Assembly (NCBI RefSeq): GCF_014529935.1
Contig: NZ_JACVFC010000001.1
Span: 868,001-932,000 of the forward strand
From: Chitinophaga qingshengii
Lineage (GTDB): Bacteria; Bacteroidota; Bacteroidia; Chitinophagales; Chitinophagaceae
DNA length: 64,000 nt
Reading direction: 5' to 3'
Positions within the stretch are counted from its first letter, which is position 1, and each line of letters starts with the position of its first letter. The notes under the pieces were generated by a model. It was not told the DNA's origin. It did no database searches and saw only the letters and a list, made by a program, of their open reading frames with translations. The position numbers were made by a program, and so were the translations under genes. Below, one piece after another: positions 31,997-40,895 of the stretch.

Positions 31997-32974
31997 ATGG
32001 AGAAAGCAACAACTACATTGGTCACCACAGCGCCTGCAGACGAAGCAGCACTGAAGCCCCTGCTGGTAAGCGGGGCGGCGACCGGCGGCGCTACCGCCGC
32101 GGTAAAAAAGCAGAAATGGATGTATTGGTTGACCGGGATCATCATCCTGGCCGTGACCCTGGTGCTGGTCTGGTACTTTGTACCGACGTTCAGGGTACAT
32201 GTGGAAGACGTGCCGCCTACCTTTTATTATTTCCTGATAGCGGGGTTTATTTTTGCGATGATAGACGGGGCCATCGGCATGTCTTACGGCATCACCTCCA
32301 CCACTTTCTCCCTCTCCATGGGCATCCCGCCTGCTTCGGCCAGTACGGCGGTACATATCTCGGAAATTCTGAGCAACGGCATTGCCGGATGGATGCACTT
32401 CAAAATGGGCAATGTCAACAAAAAGCTGTTTAAAATACTGATCATCCCGGGTATTGCCGGCGCTGTGATCGGGGCTTACCTCCTCTCCTCTTTGGAACAT
32501 TATTCCATGTATACCAAGCCGGTAGTATCGCTGTACACGCTGATCCTCGGCTCCATCATCCTGAAAAGGGCCATTCAGGCGAAACGGGCCAACCATACCG
32601 GAAAGAAAATAAAACGTATCGGATTGCTGGGTTTTGGCGGCGGCTTCATTGACGCCATCGGTGGCGGTGGCTGGGGGTCTATCGTATTATCATCCCTAAT
32701 CGCCGGCCGCCGGCATGCGCGTTTTTCACTGGGCACGGTGAAGGCTACCCGTTTTTTCATTGCGATGCTCAGCTCACTCACCTTCGTGGCAGCCTTGTCA
32801 TTTATACACTGGGATGCCGTGCTCGGATTGGTGATCGGCAGTGCCATCGCCTCCCCTATAGCGGCAAAAGTGTCCAATAAAATTTCAGCGAAAACGATTA
32901 TGGTAGCGGTAGCCCTTATTGTAATTGCTGCCAGCATTAAGAGCATCTATGCTTTTGTATTTAAACTGCTGTAA
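31997..32974 (+). CDS. Sulfite exporter TauE/SafE family membrane protein
   Basis: A 325-residue protein with eight or so membrane helices of the TauE/SafE (formerly DUF81) family. Family pattern is repeated: FIFAMIDGAIGMSYG in the first half and GFGGGFIDAIGGGGWGSIV in the second. Members export sulfite, sulfoacetate or other organosulfur anions. The frame is open back to GTG 31964, but ATG 31997 (MEKATTTLVTT) is preferred since the earlier residues do not resemble family starts. The N-terminus is an unusual soluble extension of about 40 residues before the first helix. Confidence 0.9.
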   Translation: MEKATTTLVTTAPADEAALKPLLVSGAATGGATAAVKKQKWMYWLTGIIILAVTLVLVWYFVPTFRVHVEDVPPTFYYFLIAGFIFAMIDGAIGMSYGITSTTFSLSMGIPPASASTAVHISEILSNGIAGWMHFKMGNVNKKLFKILIIPGIAGAVIGAYLLSSLEHYSMYTKPVVSLYTLILGSIILKRAIQAKRANHTGKKIKRIGLLGFGGGFIDAIGGGGWGSIVLSSLIAGRRHARFSLGTVKATRFFIAMLSSLTFVAALSFIHWDAVLGLVIGSAIASPIAAKVSNKISAKTIMVAVALIVIAASIKSIYAFVFKLL

Positions 32975-32986
32975 TCTGATATTGAA

Positions 32987-33316
32987 CTAATCATGCGTTA
33001 CGGGCCGGTTAGCCGTCAGGGTGACCGGCTTATTTATTTCGTATTGTACCCAGGCTTCAATAATCACTTCATCCTTATCGTTGAAAGGTTTGCCCGGCAG
33101 GAAACGATCCGCAATATCCACGCGGATTTCCGCCGTACGGTCTTCCAGCAGATAAGTAGACCTGCCCACTTTTCCCGTGATATATCCTTTGATCTTTACC
33201 GTTACACTGTCGTACGTTAATTGACGCGCGTTTTTTAAAACCTCTCCCACCGTGTAGTACTTTTTTTGCGGCAGCAGGAACAGCGGTAGTAATAAACCCA
33301 TTAACAAACATTTCAT
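32987..33316 (-). CDS. Exported OB-fold (BOF-like) protein
   Basis: A 109-residue protein with a short N-terminal hydrophobic segment (CLLMGLLLPLFLLPQ), so it is exported. The rest matches a bacterial OB-fold of the YgiW/YdeI type: VTVKIKGYITGKVG, TYLLEDRTAEIRVDI, DEVIIEAWVQYEI. Related periplasmic proteins take part in stress tolerance and bind cationic ligands. Alone on its strand, convergent with the TauE gene at a 12-base distance. Function uncertain. Confidence 0.72.
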   Translation of the reverse strand: MKCLLMGLLLPLFLLPQKKYYTVGEVLKNARQLTYDSVTVKIKGYITGKVGRSTYLLEDRTAEIRVDIADRFLPGKPFNDKDEVIIEAWVQYEINKPVTLTANRPVTHD

Positions 33317-33539
33317 ATGGACGATGTTGGTTTTTTATATGTAACAAAAAAGTGGCGAAAATGTTACAGTTTATTTACTTGTCTGTCACACCGGGTGAGG
33401 GCAAATGTTCGTATAGGCAATGGCGTTGTTCCGTTTATAGGCTCTCTGTCGCCATCCATTTCAGCGACAATCTGTTCATCGTTCCCATATAAATAAGTGA
33501 ATTAAATGTACTAGCTTTCAGGAGAATAAATTTCCTTTT

Positions 33540-34751
33540 ATGGAATTCATCAAAAATTACCGGGGTATGTTCTGGCTGTTGGGCGGCATTATAGCGGGTT
33601 CCGTAGCCGGACTGATACTTGGTCCCCGGGTGGAAGTACTCAAACCGATCGGCGATATTTTTCTGAACCTCTTATTTACTGCCGTCATACCGTTGGTGTT
33701 TTTCGCCATCTCTTCAGCCATTGCGCATATTGACGCTTCTCACCGGCTGGGGAGAGTATTGGGTGTGATGTCGCTCGTATTTTTAAGCACCTTGCTGATA
33801 GCCGCTTTCCTGACGATAGTAGCGGTATGGTTGTTTCCGATTCATCAACCCGTAACGCTCACGCCGGTGCAAGATCCTGGCAGTACCGGCACTTTCGGGG
33901 ACCAGGTAACACGGCTGCTGACCGTCAGCGAGTTTTACGAACTGCTATCCCGCAAGAATATGTTGCCGTTTATTGTCTTTTCCGTGTTGACCGGTATGGC
34001 CGCTATGCGGTCCGGCGAGCGGGGAGCATCTTTCCGGCGTTTCCTGCATTCGGGTAATGAAGTGATGAAAGACTTATTGATTGTATTGATGAAAGCCGCG
34101 CCACTGGGGCTGGGCGCTTACTTTGCCTACCAGGTAGGAACTGTAGGGCCGCAGTTGTTCGGTACCTACCGGCATGCGTTGGGTATCTATTATGGTTTCG
34201 GTATTTTATATTTCATCTTTGGTTTTACCTTCTATGCCTTTATAGCCGGTGGTTTAAAGGGTATCCGGATTTTCTGGAAAAACAATATTATCCCTACCCT
34301 CACCGCAGTAGGTACCGGCAGCAGTATTGCCACTATTCCGGCCAACCTGGAGGCCGTTCCCAAAATGGGTGTGCCGGCCTCGGTCGGTAATGTGGTAGTA
34401 CCATTGGGCGCCACATTGCATAAAGATGGTTCCAGTATCAGTTCCATTATAAAAATGGCAGTGGTGTTTGCCATGTTTGGCAAAGGTTTCGACAGTGTGA
34501 ATGTGATTGTAATGGCCCTGGGTATCACGGTGATTGTAAGCATTGTAGAAGGCGGTATCCCCAATGGCGGGTATATCGGTGAGTTGCTGGTGATGTCCGT
34601 ATATGGTTTTCCGCCGGAGGCGCTCCCGCCGCTGATGGTAATTGGCACGCTGGTAGATCCGCTGGCCACCATCTTAAACGCGACGGGAGACAACGTAGCC
34701 GCTATGCTGGTAACGCGGTTTCTGCCGAAGCGGTCTGCCGCAGGTGTGTAA
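33540..34751 (+). CDS. Dicarboxylate/amino acid:cation symporter (DAACS family)
   Basis: A 403-residue membrane protein of the glutamate transporter fold (GltP/DctA). Eight membrane helices and two re-entrant hairpins are visible: the serine-rich tip GTGSSIATIPANL, the VVPLGATLHKDGSSI stretch, and the NATGDNVAAMLVTR end that binds substrate and Na+/H+. Probable substrates are glutamate, aspartate or C4-dicarboxylates. Its 3' end overlaps the 3' end of the convergent PLP gene by 50 bases. Confidence 0.93.
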   Translation: MEFIKNYRGMFWLLGGIIAGSVAGLILGPRVEVLKPIGDIFLNLLFTAVIPLVFFAISSAIAHIDASHRLGRVLGVMSLVFLSTLLIAAFLTIVAVWLFPIHQPVTLTPVQDPGSTGTFGDQVTRLLTVSEFYELLSRKNMLPFIVFSVLTGMAAMRSGERGASFRRFLHSGNEVMKDLLIVLMKAAPLGLGAYFAYQVGTVGPQLFGTYRHALGIYYGFGILYFIFGFTFYAFIAGGLKGIRIFWKNNIIPTLTAVGTGSSIATIPANLEAVPKMGVPASVGNVVVPLGATLHKDGSSISSIIKMAVVFAMFGKGFDSVNVIVMALGITVIVSIVEGGIPNGGYIGELLVMSVYGFPPEALPPLMVIGTLVDPLATILNATGDNVAAMLVTRFLPKRSAAGV

Positions 34752-35880
34752 AGGCCTGCTCCAGATCGGCGAGCAGGTCGGTTGCTTCTTCCAGGCCTAC
34801 AGACAAACGTATCAGGCTGTCGCTTACACCGGCAGCCTTTCTTTTTTCCGCCGGAATAGATTTATGGGTCATGGTAGCGGGATGGCTGACCAGGCTTTTA
34901 ATACCGCCGAGACTTTCTGCCAGCTTAAAATACCGTGTACCGGTAACGAAAGCCGTAGCTGCTTCGGCGCTGTCATCTTTGAGTGTAAAAGAGATAATGC
35001 CACCGAAACCTTTGCTTTGTTGTTTGGCCAGTTCATGACCGGGATGCGAAGGCAGACCGGGATAAAACACTTTATCTACTGCCGGATGTTGTTCCAGATA
35101 TTCTGCGATGGTTTGTGCAGAAGCCACATGCTGGCGGATGCGGAGGTGCAGTGTTTCGATACCGCGTATCAGCAGGAAACTATCGAATGGAGATAGGATA
35201 GCGCCACAGGCATTCTGATAAAATTTGATCTCCTCTCCCAGTTGTGGTGTTTTGGCTACCACCACGCCGGCAATCAGGTCGCTATGGCCGCCGAGGTATT
35301 TGGTGGCGCTGTGAATCACCAGGTCGGCGCCCAGCGCCAATGGTTGTTGCAGTACGGGGGAAGCGAAGGTATTGTCTACGCAAAGCAAACAATTACTGGC
35401 TTTAGCGATACGGCTGATAGCAGCGATATCAGAAATTTTAAGTGTAGGATTGGTGGGCGTTTCCAGCCATATCAGGCGGGTAGCCGGTGTAATGGCCTGG
35501 AATACCGCCTGTGTATCCGCTGTATCCACGTAGTGTACTTTGATACCAAATTTTTCATACACTTTATGAAAGAGGCGGAAGGCACCGCCGTAGATATCAT
35601 CTACCGCTACAATTTCATCGCCCGATTTCAGTAGTTTGATGACCGCATCGATGGCGGCAAGGCCGCTGGCAAAGGCCGATGCAGCTGCTCCCCCTTCGAG
35701 GTGAGCGATAATTTTCTCCGCTGTTTCACGGGTAGGATTGTTGGAACGGGCGTAGTCATATCCTTTGTTGACGCCGGGTGCATCCTGTACAAAAGTAGAT
35801 GTCTGATAGATAGGCACGGCGATAGCGCCTGTTTGCGGATCTACGGGAATGGAATGGATCAATGAAGTAATGGTGCTCAT
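34702..35880 (-). CDS. Cystathionine gamma-synthase/lyase-type PLP enzyme (Cys/Met metabolism)
   Basis: A 392-residue fold-type I PLP enzyme of the Cys/Met metabolism family. Visible features are YDYARSNNPTR near the N-terminus, VDDIYGGAFRLF, ETPTNPTLKISDI, and the PLP-lysine in HSATKYLGGHSD, then SLGGIKSLVSHPATMTH near the end. Members include cystathionine gamma-synthase (MetB), cystathionine beta-lyase and gamma-lyase; the SAM-I riboswitch upstream points to methionine biosynthesis, so MetB- or MetC-like action is most likely. The C-terminal 50 bases overlap the convergent symporter gene. Confidence 0.9.
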   Translation of the reverse strand: MSTITSLIHSIPVDPQTGAIAVPIYQTSTFVQDAPGVNKGYDYARSNNPTRETAEKIIAHLEGGAAASAFASGLAAIDAVIKLLKSGDEIVAVDDIYGGAFRLFHKVYEKFGIKVHYVDTADTQAVFQAITPATRLIWLETPTNPTLKISDIAAISRIAKASNCLLCVDNTFASPVLQQPLALGADLVIHSATKYLGGHSDLIAGVVVAKTPQLGEEIKFYQNACGAILSPFDSFLLIRGIETLHLRIRQHVASAQTIAEYLEQHPAVDKVFYPGLPSHPGHELAKQQSKGFGGIISFTLKDDSAEAATAFVTGTRYFKLAESLGGIKSLVSHPATMTHKSIPAEKRKAAGVSDSLIRLSVGLEEATDLLADLEQAFTHLRQTASAETALPA

Positions 35881-35980
35881 CTTTACTTGTTTTTTAATTT
35901 GATGAAAAATGAATAAACAAGTTCTTATGCAGCGCCCACCAGGAAATTTGGTTATTTGATTATTTTGTTATTTTAATATT

Positions 35981-36017
35981 AATAAAAATGCAGCGAGACG
36001 GTTGTCATCGCTGCATT
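35981..36017 (-). terminator. Regulated terminator of the SAM riboswitch
   Basis: On the minus strand AATGCAGCGA (36017-36008) pairs with TCGCTGCATT (35996-35987) around an 11-base loop, followed by TTTTTATT. It lies 45 bases after the riboswitch core and 107 bases before the coding start, so it is the expression platform that stops transcription when SAM is bound. Confidence 0.85.
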
Positions 36018-36061
36018 CCAATAATAAAATATCTAAATAATAAAATAATAAAATGTAGATA

Positions 36062-36168
36062 CTTATCTTTCCCGGCTTTGCCGGGATGGATGCAGCACCT
36101 TTCATCGACGTAGTGATGAAGGTTGCTAAGGTATCGTCGGGCCATTTCCCTCCTCCTTTCTTGATAAG
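36062..36168 (-). ncRNA. SAM-I (S-box) riboswitch
   Basis: The minus strand carries the S-box core. P1 is CTTATC (36168-36163) with GATAAG (36067-36062). Between them come the kink-turn region AAGAAAGGAGGAGGGA, the GGCCCGACGATACC and GCAACC pseudoknot and core segments, a P3 hairpin TTCATC/GATGAA (36120-36101), the GGTGCTGCATCC joining segment, and a P4 hairpin CCCGGC-AAA-GCCGGG. All consensus blocks are in order. It binds S-adenosylmethionine and controls the downstream Cys/Met PLP gene. Confidence 0.94.
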
Positions 36169-36186
36169 CGATTAAAAGAACTGGTG

Positions 36187-36217
36187 CAAAGATAGGACAC
36201 AAATTCAATCTGCCAAA
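36187..36217 (-). promoter_or_regulatory. Promoter of the riboswitch-controlled gene (TTTG-N19-TATCTTTG)
   Basis: On the minus strand TTTG (36217-36214), 19 bases, then TATCTTTG (36194-36187): a full match to the Bacteroidota -33/-7 consensus. Start of transcription would be near 36182, about 14 bases before riboswitch P1. A 15-base palindrome CTACAAATTTTGTAG lies further upstream (36226-36240). Confidence 0.72.
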
Positions 36218-36241
36218 TTTATTTCCTACAAATTTTGTAGA

Positions 36242-37162
36242 CTATTGTATTTGTAAGGTTTGCCTTATCCCTTCTTCATAGGAAGTTGGTTTCACTTTAA
36301 AGTGATTTTCAAATTTGGAAGAATCGAAAATATAAGGGTAATTGTTTTGGTACAGCATCTCTTTCAGTTCGCGGATAGTGCCATCAAAGAGGCCGGTGAG
36401 CCCGATGAGGAAGCCATTTAGTTTCATGTATCTGGGTTTCACGCCCATCTGGTCTGCGATGAGTTGCATGTATCCTTTCCCATCCGGTGCGGGATTGGTA
36501 GTAGGCAGATGCCATACCTGGTTCCAGGAAGATTCATCCTGGGAAAGCAGGTAGAGACCTTTACCGGCATCGGGCGTGAAGGTATAGCTGTGTGTCACAT
36601 TGTCTTTCCCCAGCCACATGGCAGTACTGTTTTTACGGAATTTATCGATGATAAGCAGGTTGAGAAAACCGGTTTTATCAGCGCCGGGGCCGTAGAAATC
36701 CGCTGCCCTAGCGATGCTGGCGGTAATGTTACCGGCTTTTACCTCATTCATCAGTTGGGTAGCGATAGCAGCGCGGATTTTCCCTTTTTTACTGACAGGC
36801 TTATAGGGAGTGGTTTCCGTCATAGGGCCGCTGACTAACCCGTAGGAATATACGTTATCGAAAAAAATCAATCTGGCGCCGGCTTCCTTGCAGGCTTCGA
36901 TGACGTTGGTCATGATACGGGGCCAGGTTGTTTCCCATAATTTATGATCGTATTTAAGGCCGGCGGTCAGGAATACGACGGTAGAACCGGCCACTGCGCG
37001 GCGGGTTTGGTCAGCGTCGGTGATATCGGCAGCCACCAGGTCGGTGATACCAGCTGTAGATTGCGGGGAGCGGCTTACCAGGCGTACCTGTTTGCCGTTT
37101 TTTACCAGTTCTTGCGCCAGTTCATTAGCGATAACGCCGCCGGCTCCGAGGATAGTGTACAT
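36242..37162 (-). CDS. NAD(P)-dependent epimerase/dehydratase, extended SDR
   Basis: A 306-residue protein of the atypical short-chain dehydrogenase fold. The N-terminal ILGAGGVIANELAQEL is a G-x-x-G-x-x-A-type nucleotide-binding turn, and VRLVSRSP would accept NADP. The VYSYGLVSG segment and later regions match NAD-dependent epimerase/NmrA-like proteins of unknown substrate; the catalytic Y-x-x-x-K is not obvious. The gene is alone in direction with the next ones upstream and not clearly part of a pathway. Confidence 0.82.
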   Translation of the reverse strand: MYTILGAGGVIANELAQELVKNGKQVRLVSRSPQSTAGITDLVAADITDADQTRRAVAGSTVVFLTAGLKYDHKLWETTWPRIMTNVIEACKEAGARLIFFDNVYSYGLVSGPMTETTPYKPVSKKGKIRAAIATQLMNEVKAGNITASIARAADFYGPGADKTGFLNLLIIDKFRKNSTAMWLGKDNVTHSYTFTPDAGKGLYLLSQDESSWNQVWHLPTTNPAPDGKGYMQLIADQMGVKPRYMKLNGFLIGLTGLFDGTIRELKEMLYQNNYPYIFDSSKFENHFKVKPTSYEEGIRQTLQIQ

Positions 37163-37224
37163 GTGCAGTGTGTTTTATGGATAAGAAGAAGACGAATATT
37201 TTTCACACATATTGTATGCCGTTA

Positions 37225-38454
37225 TCAGGGATCGAGGGGGTCCATGGAATTAGCCTGTAATGATTCCAGGTTGGGTATAAAAGACAGGTAGTACAGGTCA
37301 GCCTGTTGTATGTCAGTTGCCGGCTGGTACCCCAGTTCTTCCTGGCAGCGCTTGCTAAAAACGGCGCTGTTGACGTAATACAGCTGTAAGGCATCCGATA
37401 CGCACAGCATTCTTTTATGGAGGGGCATCCCGCTCTTCCACGCTATGCGGACGGCATTCCGCACATTGGTGGTGGTATGCCGGGCATGCGGTTCGAGGAT
37501 AACGGCTTCCGCAGGTATTTTCAGTTCATTGACCAGGTACTTCTTCATTTCCACTGCTTCTGCATATGGTGTTCCAAAAGGGTGTACATGCCCGCCGGAT
37601 ACGATGATAAAAGGTGCGCTTCCTTTCCGGTACATTTCGGCCCCAATGCGGCAGCGGTTTTTACCTGCATCGCTGATCGGATCGTTGCTGCCCGGACCCG
37701 CGCCAGGTATCAGGAGCGCGGCGTATTTATATTTATCCCAATCGACTGATTTTACTTTCGTATAGGCAGCGCTGTTAGTTTTTTCCAGCGGCTGATAACG
37801 GGCGCATTCATCATGTTTATTCAGTTCCAGTAAGCCGATTGCAGCCGACAGGGAAGGTTGGAAAAACATTGCGCGACGGGGTGTTTTATGTGCTACCGTA
37901 TGCAGGAGTTGTCTCAGCATTTTTTGATAGCCAGGGCTCTTTACATAAAAAGCGGCGGAATCAATTTTGGGATACCGGAAACCGGTGTTGTGCGTGTAGG
38001 CGTTGAGGATATAGTTCACCCCATGGGCCGCATCCAGCCAGGCATTAGCGAGCAATTCAGCGTCCGTTTTGCGGGCATATAACTGGAAGAATCCTGAACG
38101 GCGCATCTGTTGCAGCAGGTCGTCCATTTCTGTAGGATGTTGTTGCAGCAGCTGAGGCCAGTACCTTTCAAAGCGGGCGATCGTAGCTTCGTCGAAGCGA
38201 AGGGCGGTGAGGCTGTCGGCCGCCTGCAGGCGTTCCCGGTACAGGGTATTCCATCGCTGCAGGAGCGTGTCGTTTGTCAGCAAACGGTTTACGGCCGGCA
38301 GTTGTTCCAGCAGGGTAAACAGGTAAACGTTTCTGTTTACGATCTCATTTTTTTCTTTTAACAGGCGATAACCGGGGTCTGGTGGGGTGTTTTGAGCGGG
38401 AGCGGTGCTTATGCCGGTGCATAACAGCGCGATAATCCATATGACATGCTTCAT
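37225..38454 (-). CDS. Exported DUF218 (YdcF/ElyC-like) protein
   Basis: A 409-residue protein with an N-terminal signal peptide (MKHVIWIIALLCTGISTAPAQ). Residues about 210-370 form the DUF218 domain: ALLIPGAGPGSNDP, RCRIGAEMYRKG, FIIVSGGHVHP, EAVEMKKYL, EPHARHTTTNVRNA. DUF218 proteins (SanA, ElyC, YdcF) act in envelope or carrier-lipid metabolism; the domain follows a 200-residue helical region that I do not recognise. The open frame extends to 38520, but ATG 38454 starts the signal peptide. Function not assigned. Confidence 0.85.
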   Translation of the reverse strand: MKHVIWIIALLCTGISTAPAQNTPPDPGYRLLKEKNEIVNRNVYLFTLLEQLPAVNRLLTNDTLLQRWNTLYRERLQAADSLTALRFDEATIARFERYWPQLLQQHPTEMDDLLQQMRRSGFFQLYARKTDAELLANAWLDAAHGVNYILNAYTHNTGFRYPKIDSAAFYVKSPGYQKMLRQLLHTVAHKTPRRAMFFQPSLSAAIGLLELNKHDECARYQPLEKTNSAAYTKVKSVDWDKYKYAALLIPGAGPGSNDPISDAGKNRCRIGAEMYRKGSAPFIIVSGGHVHPFGTPYAEAVEMKKYLVNELKIPAEAVILEPHARHTTTNVRNAVRIAWKSGMPLHKRMLCVSDALQLYYVNSAVFSKRCQEELGYQPATDIQQADLYYLSFIPNLESLQANSMDPLDP

Positions 38455-38729
38455 ATCGTCCACGAAAGTGTTATGGTTTTGAAATATTAAAGCAAAGTAC
38501 AAATTACCTTTAAATAACATTTACTTGAATATAGAATTTAAAAAATCAATAATACATACATAATCATCATACATATCACAATTATTTAAAATCATATATC
38601 CATCAACATATTCGCTATAAGTAGCTTTTACCAGCTAACCGGAAAATGAGTTAATTTCAACGCGCCGGAGAGTACCAATCACTCTTTCGTGCCAACTTTC
38701 AATCCGTGTAATATCCGTGTAATAAAGAA

Positions 38730-40856
38730 ATGTACAACGCCCACGAAAGAAAAAGTTTTTTCCGGTTTGCGGTAGTCATTCTGATGGTAGTCATCCTGGT
38801 CACCTTCTTTATGATCATTTTTTTGCGCAAGCGCGCATCTGATCAGCTGAGTGCGGGTGTCAGGGACCTGGTGGCGACCAAAACCGATGCCAGTCATATT
38901 GACCAGGCGATGCAGTTATTATATGCGTCCGACAACGACTTCCGTTTTTATACACTGACCTACGACCCGGCTTATCTGCATGCTTATGTAGCCTCTCTGG
39001 AAGCGGTGAGCGCTCATATTGACACCGCCATTGGCAAAGCCTCCAAACAACAACAGGTTCAGGACCTGCTGGCCGACAAGGAAGAAAAAACCCAACTGTT
39101 TTTGCACACCCGTCTGTATGTAGATTCGTTGCTGCAACTGTCGCAGCAGTGGGATACCACTGCCACGCCGGTGGTGATACAGGAACTGAAAAATATAAGG
39201 TTGCCCCAGCGGGAACAGATAGACACCATTATTACCTCCTCTTCTTCTACCGTAAAACCCAAAAAGAAACTGCTGGGCCGTATTAAAGACGCCATTTCCA
39301 ACAAGGCTGCGGTACAAACCAACCAGGAAGTAAAAGTCATCAAACGGGATGCTGGCGGCGATGGGCAGAGCAGCGTTATTTCCTCCGCTGATCTGAAGAA
39401 GATGCAGCAACGCTACCAGCAGTTCATGCGGCAGGCGGCGCAAAGTCATGCTAACCTGAACCGCAAGGAATATGCCCTGGTGATGGCCAATCAGCGGTTA
39501 TTCAACGCCCTGCAGCAGGTGTTGGTGAACCTGCGGAAAAACATGGTGACCGAAACCGACAAAAAGCGCTGGATGTTGAGCCAGCACATCGGCAACTCAC
39601 TTAACCGGATGGATAAACACACCTATTGGGAAATTCCGTTACTGTTACTGCTGACCGCTATTATCATCTATGGTATTATCCGATTGTATAAATACGATCT
39701 GGTGTTGCTTCGTTCCAAGCAACAAGCCGAAGAGTTTGCCCGGCTGAAAAGTGAGTTTGCCTCAACGATGAGCCATGAAATACGGACGCCCATTCATTCG
39801 CTGTTAGGCTATACCAGTCAGCTCGAAGGCGACCAACCCGGAGAAACCGCGTCTGCCATCCGTAACTCCGCGGAGATGCTGTTATCCGTCGTCAATAACG
39901 TGTTGGACTACACGCAGATGGAAGGCGGCAAACCTCAGTTGAAGCAGGAGAAATTTTCTCCCCGCACCGCCATTGAAGACATCTGTAATAGCCTGCAGGT
40001 ACAGGCCAAAATCAAGTCGCTGGTATTGCAACCTTGTATTTACTTTCCTACTACCCAACAGGTATACGGGGATGTATTCCGCCTGAAACAGGTATTGATG
40101 AACCTTATCGCCAACGCTATCAAATATACCGGCAAGGGAGCCGTAACCGTTACCGCCTACCTGCGCGACGGCGAGCTGTTACAAGTGTCGGTGAAAGACA
40201 CCGGCAGCGGTATCCCGGCAGAAGAACTGCCCACTTTGTTCGATGCATTCACCCAGGGGCGCAATGGCATCTCCAAAGGCAGTGGCTTAGGGTTACATAT
40301 CGCTAAAAAAATTATAGATCTGCATGATGGGAAAATAGAAGTGAAGAGTACACCCGGAAAAGGCACTACATTCTATTTTGAAATAAGGTATCCCGCTGTT
40401 GTTCAAACACCAGGTACCGTTAAAATTACCATGCCCGTGAACAATACTACCGAATCATCCGCTACCCCCGCCACACCTGCACACATCCGGTTGTTGGTCG
40501 TGGAAGACAGTGTGCTGAACCAGAAACTGCTGTCCCTCCTATTGGACCGCCTCGGCATTGCACATGTCATCACCGGTTCCGCCGAAGAAGCACTGGCCAT
40601 TTATGCCGGTGAAACGTTTGATATGGTGCTGACAGACATCGATCTTCCCGGAATGGACGGTATCGCACTCACACAGCAGATACGCCGGATGCCCGACAAA
40701 AAGAAGGCCGGCGTTACCATCATCGCCATCACCGGTAATGTGCTGGATGATGATGTGGCTTCCTATATGAGCTGCGGACTGAATGACTATATCATGAAAC
40801 CATACCGGGAGGAAGACATCCTGGAAAAAATCAGCGCCCACGGCCTGCTGGTATAA
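38730..40856 (+). CDS. Hybrid sensor histidine kinase/response regulator
   Basis: A 708-residue membrane kinase. Two membrane segments (about 12-34 and 300-318) flank a periplasmic helical region of the CHASE3-like or four-helix type. HisKA has H349 in MSHEIRTPIHSLL; the HATPase domain has N-box NLIANAIKYT, DTGSGIPAEEL and GSGLGLHIAKK. A receiver domain follows (about 588-708) with D636 in VLTDIDLPGMDG and the MKPYREEDI lysine. Such proteins pass phosphate internally and then to a histidine phosphotransfer protein, which is not in this window. Signal unknown. The next gene starts 39 bases downstream. Confidence 0.93.
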   Translation: MYNAHERKSFFRFAVVILMVVILVTFFMIIFLRKRASDQLSAGVRDLVATKTDASHIDQAMQLLYASDNDFRFYTLTYDPAYLHAYVASLEAVSAHIDTAIGKASKQQQVQDLLADKEEKTQLFLHTRLYVDSLLQLSQQWDTTATPVVIQELKNIRLPQREQIDTIITSSSSTVKPKKKLLGRIKDAISNKAAVQTNQEVKVIKRDAGGDGQSSVISSADLKKMQQRYQQFMRQAAQSHANLNRKEYALVMANQRLFNALQQVLVNLRKNMVTETDKKRWMLSQHIGNSLNRMDKHTYWEIPLLLLLTAIIIYGIIRLYKYDLVLLRSKQQAEEFARLKSEFASTMSHEIRTPIHSLLGYTSQLEGDQPGETASAIRNSAEMLLSVVNNVLDYTQMEGGKPQLKQEKFSPRTAIEDICNSLQVQAKIKSLVLQPCIYFPTTQQVYGDVFRLKQVLMNLIANAIKYTGKGAVTVTAYLRDGELLQVSVKDTGSGIPAEELPTLFDAFTQGRNGISKGSGLGLHIAKKIIDLHDGKIEVKSTPGKGTTFYFEIRYPAVVQTPGTVKITMPVNNTTESSATPATPAHIRLLVVEDSVLNQKLLSLLLDRLGIAHVITGSAEEALAIYAGETFDMVLTDIDLPGMDGIALTQQIRRMPDKKKAGVTIIAITGNVLDDDVASYMSCGLNDYIMKPYREEDILEKISAHGLLV

Positions 40857-40895
40857 GTTTCAGGATATTCCCCGTTTCTGTCTTATCTTGAGGTA

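Noticed and set aside
36005..36208. A 67-codon minus-strand frame
   Set aside because: It covers the SAM-I riboswitch and terminator; the RNA structure explains the sequence and the peptide has no family features.
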